From contig NZ_QFRK01000004.1 of assembly GCF_003143855.1 (NCBI RefSeq), positions 126,605 to 190,604 on the forward strand: DNA of 64,000 bases, given 5' to 3'. The notes under the pieces are model-generated. The model searched no databases, had not been told where the DNA came from, and was given only the letters and a program-made list of their open reading frames with translations. A program made the position numbers and the translations under genes. Source of the DNA: Streptomyces sp. NWU339. GTDB lineage: Bacteria > Actinomycetota > Actinomycetes > Streptomycetales > Streptomycetaceae. The number at the start of each line of letters is the position of its first letter. The first letter of the stretch is position 1. Positions 58,751 through 64,000 of the stretch are shown piece after piece.

Positions 58751-60062
58751 GGGGCGGCCCCAGCCCTCTCGCCGTGTTCCCCGACCGTACCGCCCCGCGC
58801 CGCTCCGGCCCCTCCGGTGCCGCTGGTGCCTCCGGTGACTCCGGTTCGGCCCGTGCCTCGGGCGGCTCGGCCGGCCGTGCCCCGGACCGTTCCAGCACCT
58901 CGACGACCTCCCGTGCCCGCAGCGGGTCCACCGGCAGCGCGTGCCGCGCGAACCAGCGAGCGCCCCCGGGCGCGGGCGACGGGTCCGTGAACTCCGCTCC
59001 CGCGTAGTCGTCCAGGGGTGGATCGTAGAGGTAGCCGACGACGATGCCGCGCCGTGCCAGCGCCTCGATCGCGGCGTCCCGGTCCGCCACGAGCAGCGGC
59101 ACCCGGAACAGCGGCTGCGCCGCACCGCCCGGACGCGGCCGGGCCCACCGCGTCGACAGCAGCAGTTCCGTACCCGCGCGGGAGGCAGCCAGTACGTCGT
59201 CCAGCCGCCCGAGCCCGCGCCGGACCCGGCGCAGGCGCACGGGGCCGGGCTCCAGCCGGTAGTCGTGCATGTCGACCCTGACCCAGGGATCGTGCGCGGC
59301 CAGATCCGGGGCGGAGCGCACCGCGTCGGCCAGCGCGTCCGGACGCAGTGGCATGCGGATCCCCTCACGCTCCGTCAGCCCCAGCAGCCCCATCGCGGCC
59401 CAGGCCGCCCGGCGCAGCCCGAGCCCCCGCACGGCGGCCTCGGCGTACGGCCGTACCGCATAGGTGAGTTCGGACGCCATCCGGCGTGGGGCGAGCAGTT
59501 CGGCGCAGGCCTCCCGCACCGCTGCGCTCCGGCCCGGGTCGGCCAGCGAGAGGATGCCCCCCGTCTGGGCGCCGACATGCTTGGAAAGGCTGAAAACAGA
59601 CGCATCGCCCCAGGCGCCGACCGGCCGCCCGCCGACCTCGCTGCCGATGGCGTGCGCCCCGTCCTCGAACAACGGGATGCCCAACGCGTCGCAGCGGGAC
59701 CGCAGTTCCGGTGCCGGGTCCGGGTTGCCGTACAGGTTCGTGGTCAGTACGGCGGACAGCGAGCCCCACACCTCGTCGGGCACGGCACCGGTGTCGATGG
59801 ACGCGTCGAGCGGGTTCAACGGCGCCTGCACCGGGCGCAGCCCCGCCGCGAGCACCACGAAGAAGATGACGTCGTCGTTGACCGGCGACATCAACACCCT
59901 GCCGCCGGGCGGGCACCAGTGGCGCAACGCCACGAACAGCCCGAACCTGCACGACGGCACGTACACGCATTCCCGGCCGAGCCGGCCGCGCATGACCTCT
60001 TCCAGCCTCTTCGACTGCGAGCCAGAGCGCGCCGAGCCCGGACCGGCCTCCCCTATGGCCAT
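58743..60062 (-). CDS. DegT/DnrJ/EryC1-type sugar aminotransferase
   Basis: 439 residues from ATG 60062 (GGGGGA upstream). PLP fold with the Lys in DASVFSLSKHVGAQTGG, the cofactor loop GIPLFEDGAHAIGSEVGG, and PVNDDVIFFVVLAAGL near the N-terminus. These enzymes make amino sugars, or occasionally dehydrate sugar nucleotides. Here the preceding Gly-rich turn is not fully standard, so a non-aminotransferase role cannot be ruled out. Residues after about 400 are a Pro/Glu-rich tail. First gene of the minus-strand glycan operon. Confidence 0.85.
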   Translation of the reverse strand: MAIGEAGPGSARSGSQSKRLEEVMRGRLGRECVYVPSCRFGLFVALRHWCPPGGRVLMSPVNDDVIFFVVLAAGLRPVQAPLNPLDASIDTGAVPDEVWGSLSAVLTTNLYGNPDPAPELRSRCDALGIPLFEDGAHAIGSEVGGRPVGAWGDASVFSLSKHVGAQTGGILSLADPGRSAAVREACAELLAPRRMASELTYAVRPYAEAAVRGLGLRRAAWAAMGLLGLTEREGIRMPLRPDALADAVRSAPDLAAHDPWVRVDMHDYRLEPGPVRLRRVRRGLGRLDDVLAASRAGTELLLSTRWARPRPGGAAQPLFRVPLLVADRDAAIEALARRGIVVGYLYDPPLDDYAGAEFTDPSPAPGGARWFARHALPVDPLRAREVVEVLERSGARPAEPPEARAEPESPEAPAAPEGPERRGAVRSGNTARGLGPPRD

Positions 60063-60345
60063 CCGTCCCCCTGATGTGCCATCGGAACGCCCCCTCCCCG
60101 AGGCCTTCCGGCACCCGCCCAGAGTCACCCCGTTCGCACCGCTCCGTCAAGATTGCGTCGCGTCCTGTGGATAACTTCCGGTACGCAAGGGGAAGCGGCA
60201 CATGGACCCGCCTCCCGCTGCCCGTCACCCCGGACCCGCCCCTTTTCCTCTGCCCAAGACGACCGCGGCACCCGTAACGTGTGGCACGACCACGGACACG
60301 TGAAGCACCAGAGCACCTGCGCACACGAGAGCGAGGCAGCACCCG

Positions 60346-61560
60346 ATGCCCCCCTTCGATGTCCCCGAGGGCGATCCCTTCGGCCCGCACAACCTGCCGT
60401 ACGGCGTGTTCTCTCCCCCCGGCTCGACGGAGCAGAGGGTGGGCGTCCGGCTCGGCGACCACGTCCTCGACGCCGGCGCGGCAGCCCACGCCCTGGGCTC
60501 CCCGTACGCCTCCCTGCTCGCCCGCCCGACGCTCAACCCGCTGCTGGCGGCGGGCCGGACGGCCTGGTCCGACGTGCGGCGGGCGCTCACGGCCTGGGTG
60601 ACCGTCCCGGCGCACCGGGAGACCGTCGGGCCGCTGTTCCATCCGCTGTCCTCGGTGACCCTGCACCTCCCCTTCGACGTCGCGGACTACGTCGACTTCT
60701 ACGCCTCCGAGAACCACGCACGGAACGTCGGCCGGATCTTCCGCCCCGACGCGGCCGACTCCCTCACCCCGAACTGGAAGCACCTGCCGATCGGCTACCA
60801 CGGCCGCTCCGGCACGGTGCTGGTCTCCGGCACGGACGTCGTACGGCCCTCGGGGCAGCGCAAGGCACCGATCGACCCGGCCCCGGTCTTCGGCCCGTCG
60901 GTCCGGCTGGACATCGAGGCCGAGGTCGGCTTCGTGGTCGGGACGCCGTCCGAGCGGGGCCGGCCGGTGCCGCTCGGCGACTTCCGTGACCACGTCTTCG
61001 GCCTCTGCCTCCTCAACGACTGGTCCGCACGCGACGTCCAGGCCTGGGAGTACGTCCCCCTCGGCCCGTTCCTCGGCAAGTCCTTCGCCACCTCGGTGTC
61101 GGCCTGGATCACCCCCCTGGACGCCCTGGAAGAGGCCCGGGTGGCGCCACCGGAGCGCACGCACGAGCTGCTGCCGTACCTGGACGACACGGACGAGGAA
61201 CCCGGCGGTTACGACCTGCGGATCTCCGTGGCCGTCAACGGCCACGTCGTCTCCGAGCCCCCCTTCTCCACCATGTACTGGACAGCCGCCCAGCAGCTCG
61301 CCCACATGACCGTGAACGGCGCCTCCCTGCGCACCGGCGACCTCTACGGCTCCGGCACGGTGAGCGGCCCCGCCGAGCGGGAACGCGGGTCTCTGCTGGA
61401 ACTGACCTGGAACGGGCGGGATGCCCTCGAACTCCCCGACGGAAAGCGGACGTTCCTGGAGGACGGCGACGTGGTGACCCTGTCGGCCTGGGCCCCGGGA
61501 CCGGACGGTGTCCGCGTCGGCCTCGGCGAGGTCACGGGGCGGGTGACGCCCGCGGGCTGA
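60346..61560 (+). CDS. fahA: Fumarylacetoacetase
   Basis: 404 residues, normal size. NLPYGVFSPPG at the start, catalytic and metal residues in DYVDFYASENHARNVGRIFR, HLPIGYHGRSGTVLVSG, ALDIEAEVGFVVG-type (VRLDIEAEVGFVVGTPS), and LLNDWSARDVQAWEYVPLG. It cleaves fumarylacetoacetate into fumarate and acetoacetate, the end of tyrosine/homogentisate breakdown. hmgA and the isomerase are not adjacent. Single gene. Confidence 0.95.
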   Translation: MPPFDVPEGDPFGPHNLPYGVFSPPGSTEQRVGVRLGDHVLDAGAAAHALGSPYASLLARPTLNPLLAAGRTAWSDVRRALTAWVTVPAHRETVGPLFHPLSSVTLHLPFDVADYVDFYASENHARNVGRIFRPDAADSLTPNWKHLPIGYHGRSGTVLVSGTDVVRPSGQRKAPIDPAPVFGPSVRLDIEAEVGFVVGTPSERGRPVPLGDFRDHVFGLCLLNDWSARDVQAWEYVPLGPFLGKSFATSVSAWITPLDALEEARVAPPERTHELLPYLDDTDEEPGGYDLRISVAVNGHVVSEPPFSTMYWTAAQQLAHMTVNGASLRTGDLYGSGTVSGPAERERGSLLELTWNGRDALELPDGKRTFLEDGDVVTLSAWAPGPDGVRVGLGEVTGRVTPAG

Positions 61561-61582
61561 TCCCCGCGGCCGGGCCGGGTCA

Positions 61583-61616
61583 ATCCCACCAATCCCGTCC
61601 ATCCCGTCCATCCCGG
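61583..61616. repeat. 9-base tandem repeat
   Basis: ATCCC recurs at 61583, 61592, 61601 and 61610 within units like ATCCCGTCC, in the gap before the metallopeptidase gene. No other feature seen in this gap. Confidence 0.7.
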
Positions 61617-61779
61617 GGTCGCCGCCCGCAGGGCGTCCTTCCGCGCGCCCTCCGATCTCCGTCGCCCCCTGCCCCACACCGCCCTTCACCGTCATACTTG
61701 GCGTCGGGCGGTGTGCGGCTCCCGCATGTCCCGCACGATCCGAAGTCCCCCTCTGCCGACAGGATCCGGAGCCCTTGGC

Positions 61780-62718
61780 ATGACCCTCTGCCTGCTCCTG
61801 CTGAGCGTTGTCGCCGTGACGGCCGCCGGGCCCGTCCCTCGCGCGCTGACCCGGGCCGACTGGCCGGAGCGGGAACCGGTGGTCGCCCTGTGGGTCTGGC
61901 AGTGTCTCGTCGCCACGGTCCTGCTGTGCTGCGTGACCGCCCTCACCCTGGGCGCCGCGGCCGTCTTCGGCACCGTACGCGCCCAGCTCTTCGCGCCGGC
62001 CCCGCCCGCGGTGACCGCGGCGTACGACCTGTCCGCCGCCCCGCCGTGGACGGCCGTCCTCACCCTGCTGCTGGCCTGCGGCGCCGCCTGGACCACGGCC
62101 ATGCTCGTACGGGAACTGGTCGACGCCCGCCGACGCCGCGCCCAGGCCCGCGCACATCTGCTGGAACGCGCCCCCGATCTGCCCGCCGGTCTCCCCGCCG
62201 CCCGCGGCCCCCTGCTGGTGCTGGAGGACGAGTACCCCGACGCCTGGTGGATGCCGGGCAGTCCGCCCCAGCTGATCGTCACCACCGGTGCCCTGCGCCG
62301 CCTCACCGACCACCAGATCGACGCCGTCCTCGCCCACGAACGCGGCCACGCCCGCGCCCACCACGACTGGCTGCTGCACCTCTCCACCGCTCTGGCCACC
62401 GGCTTCCCCCGCGTCCCGCTGTTCACCCACTTCTGCGACCAGACCCACCGCCTGGTCGAACTGGCCGCCGACGACACCGCCTCCCGCCGCTGCGGCCACC
62501 TGACCACGGCACTGGCGCTGATCGAGCTCAACCAGCACCGTGGCGTCCTGTCCTGCGCCTCCAGCCACCGCCTGCTCGGCGAGCGCGTCGACCGCCTGCT
62601 GAAGCCCCCGCCCCGCCTCGGCCGCCGTGACCGCGCCCTGACGACGACAGCGGCGGCCCTGGTCCCCCTCCTCCCCCTGCTGATCACCTTCGCCCCGGGC
62701 CTCACCGCCCTGCCCTGA
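61780..62718 (+). CDS. M56-family membrane metallopeptidase (BlaR1/MecR1-like)
   Basis: 312 residues from ATG 61780. Three N-terminal membrane helices (LCLLLLSVVAVTAAGPVPRA, QCLVATVLLCCVTALTLG, AVLTLLLACGAAWTTAMLV), then a cytoplasmic zinc-protease domain: HERGH at 186-190 (Glu187) and the third ligand region in RLVELAADDTASRRCGHLTT, then a C-terminal helix. No BlaI-type repressor is coded next door, so its target is not evident. Unlike BlaR1 it has no penicillin-binding domain. Confidence 0.9.
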   Translation: MTLCLLLLSVVAVTAAGPVPRALTRADWPEREPVVALWVWQCLVATVLLCCVTALTLGAAAVFGTVRAQLFAPAPPAVTAAYDLSAAPPWTAVLTLLLACGAAWTTAMLVRELVDARRRRAQARAHLLERAPDLPAGLPAARGPLLVLEDEYPDAWWMPGSPPQLIVTTGALRRLTDHQIDAVLAHERGHARAHHDWLLHLSTALATGFPRVPLFTHFCDQTHRLVELAADDTASRRCGHLTTALALIELNQHRGVLSCASSHRLLGERVDRLLKPPPRLGRRDRALTTTAAALVPLLPLLITFAPGLTALP

Positions 62719-62747
62719 GCGTGTTGTCCGGAAAGGCCGGCGGCGGA

Positions 62748-64000
62748 CTACATCCAGTCGTCCGGCTCCGGTTCGGCGTCCATCTCGGGCCAGTCGTCCG
62801 ACGCGGAACCGGTGGCGTCCGCAGCCACGTCCTGCGACCCGGCACGGGCCTCGGTCCCCGGCCGCCCGCCCAGCTCCCCCAGCACCTTCAGCACACCCTC
62901 CCCGTACGTCGCGAGCTTCTTCTCGCCCACCCCGCTGATCCCGCCGAGCTCGGCCACCGAACCGGGCCAGACCGTGGCGATCTCCCTGAGCGTGGCGTCG
63001 TGGAAGATGACGTACGCGGGGACACCCTGCTCGCGGGCCTGCTCGGCACGCCAGGCGCGCAGCGCCTCGAAGGCCGGCACGAGCTCCTCGGGCAGCTCGG
63101 CCGCGGCGGCCTTGGCCTTGCCCCGCCCGGAACCCGACGTTCCCGACGCCTCCGACCGGGAAGTCACCGGCTTCTTCGGCTCCTTGCGCAGCGGCACCTC
63201 ACGCTCGCGACGCAGCACCGCCCCACTGGCCTCGGTCAGCACCAGCGTGCCGTACTCGCCCTCGACCGCCAGCAGCCCCTGGGCCAGCAACTGCCGGACC
63301 ACGCCCCGCCACTCGCCCTCACTGAGATCCTCACCGATCCCGAACACGGACAGCTGGTCGTGGTCGAACTGGATGACCTTGGCGGTGCGCTTCCCCAGCA
63401 GGATGTCGACGATCTGCACCGTGCCGAACTTCTGCCCGCGCTCCCGCTGCAGCCGGACCACCGTCGACAGCACCTTCTGGGCCGCGACGGTGCCGTCCCA
63501 GGTCTCCGGCGGGGTGAGGCAGGTGTCGCAGTTGCCGCAGCCGGCCGGGGCGGCGTCGTCCTGGCCGAAGTAGGCCAGGAGCCGGGCACGCCGGCACCCG
63601 GCCGTCTCGCACAGTGCGAGCATCGCGTCCAGATGCTGGGCGGCCCGCCGCCGGAAGGCCTCGTCCCCCTCGCCGGACTGGATCAGCTTGCGCTGCTGCA
63701 CGACGTCGCCCAGGCCGTACGCCATCCAGGCCGTGGACGGCAGCCCGTCGCGGCCGGCGCGGCCCGTCTCCTGGTAGTAGCCCTCGACGGACTTGGGCAG
63801 GTCGAGATGGGCGACGAACCGGACGTCCGGCTTGTCGATGCCCATCCCGAAGGCGATGGTCGCCACCACGACCAGGCCGTCCTCCCGAAGGAAACGGGCC
63901 TGGTGCGCGGCGCGCGTCCCCGCGTCCAGCCCCGCGTGGTAGGGCACCGCCTCGATGCCGTTGCGGCTGAGGAACTCGGCCGTCTTCTCGACGGAGTTGC
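62748..64000 (-). CDS. recQ: RecQ DNA helicase, C-terminal part (cut by window edge)
   Basis: At least 418 residues, the beginning lying outside. Visible in order: helicase motif V ([20 protein letters not shown]), motif [17 protein letters not shown], the zinc-binding cysteines [20 protein letters not shown] then CGNCDTC, a winged-helix (RQC) region, and an HRDC domain ([20 protein letters not shown]) ending in an acidic tail. It unwinds DNA in recombination and repair. It stops 29 bases from the convergent M56 gene. Confidence 0.93.
   Translation of the reverse strand, partial: NSVEKTAEFLSRNGIEAVPYHAGLDAGTRAAHQARFLREDGLVVVATIAFGMGIDKPDVRFVAHLDLPKSVEGYYQETGRAGRDGLPSTAWMAYGLGDVVQQRKLIQSGEGDEAFRRRAAQHLDAMLALCETAGCRRARLLAYFGQDDAAPAGCGNCDTCLTPPETWDGTVAAQKVLSTVVRLQRERGQKFGTVQIVDILLGKRTAKVIQFDHDQLSVFGIGEDLSEGEWRGVVRQLLAQGLLAVEGEYGTLVLTEASGAVLRREREVPLRKEPKKPVTSRSEASGTSGSGRGKAKAAAAELPEELVPAFEALRAWRAEQAREQGVPAYVIFHDATLREIATVWPGSVAELGGISGVGEKKLATYGEGVLKVLGELGGRPGTEARAGSQDVAADATGSASDDWPEMDAEPEPDDWM

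Overview
The window reads as a Streptomyces chromosome, or that of a very close relative. It is roughly 70% or more G+C, coding frames show extreme third-position G/C use, many genes start with GTG, and stop/start overlaps are common. The gene set is typically streptomycete: lpd-sucB, cobalamin salvage genes, PspA with its small partner, a LolA-like protein, aa3 oxidase subunits, and a ydaO-type c-di-AMP riboswitch before a lytic transglycosylase. No rRNA, tRNA or CRISPR array was seen. It is mostly core chromosome, with a small insertion-sequence scar at the left edge.

Left edge to 7 kb: an IS1182-type transposase running off the window and a degraded IS6-type transposase, then a three-gene minus-strand set of a 1550-residue P-type ATPase, a 43-residue peptide and a 165-residue one-helix protein. 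7-20 kb: a GntR/FCD regulator, lpdA-sucB (E3 and E2 of 2-oxoacid dehydrogenases), pepA, and the lower cobalamin pathway (cobS, cobT, and a cobU fused to a metallo-beta-lactamase-like domain), mixed with membrane proteins, methyltransferases and a Streptomyces extragenic palindromic repeat. 20-30 kb: envelope-stress type genes (a DUF3043 protein, pspA plus its partner, a two-component system, an RND permease) and an amino-acid permease. 29.6-31.4 kb: a TetR regulator with a perfect 19+19 bp palindrome at its start, coupled to an EamA exporter. 31.4-42 kb: nadA divergent from an erpA-type Fe-S carrier, a large anchored secreted-type protein, adenosine kinase, a cysteine desulfurase fused to a TusA domain, and ctaC-ctaD.

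42-49 kb: MarR regulator, amidase, LolA-like protein, polyprenyl diphosphate synthase, the c-di-AMP riboswitch with its transglycosylase, and a HAD phosphatase. 49.2-60.1 kb is the most interesting block: two convergent, tightly overlapping operons meeting at a strong terminator. The plus operon has a CelD/BcsL-like acyltransferase, a family-2 glycosyltransferase and a NodB-type deacetylase. The minus operon has a DegT aminotransferase, a flippase fused to a second membrane domain, a polytopic membrane protein, a small membrane protein and a GH26-like hydrolase. Together they look like a complete make, modify, flip and trim pathway for a cell-surface glycan; the product is not known from the sequence. 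The window closes with fumarylacetoacetase, an M56 metallopeptidase and a truncated recQ.
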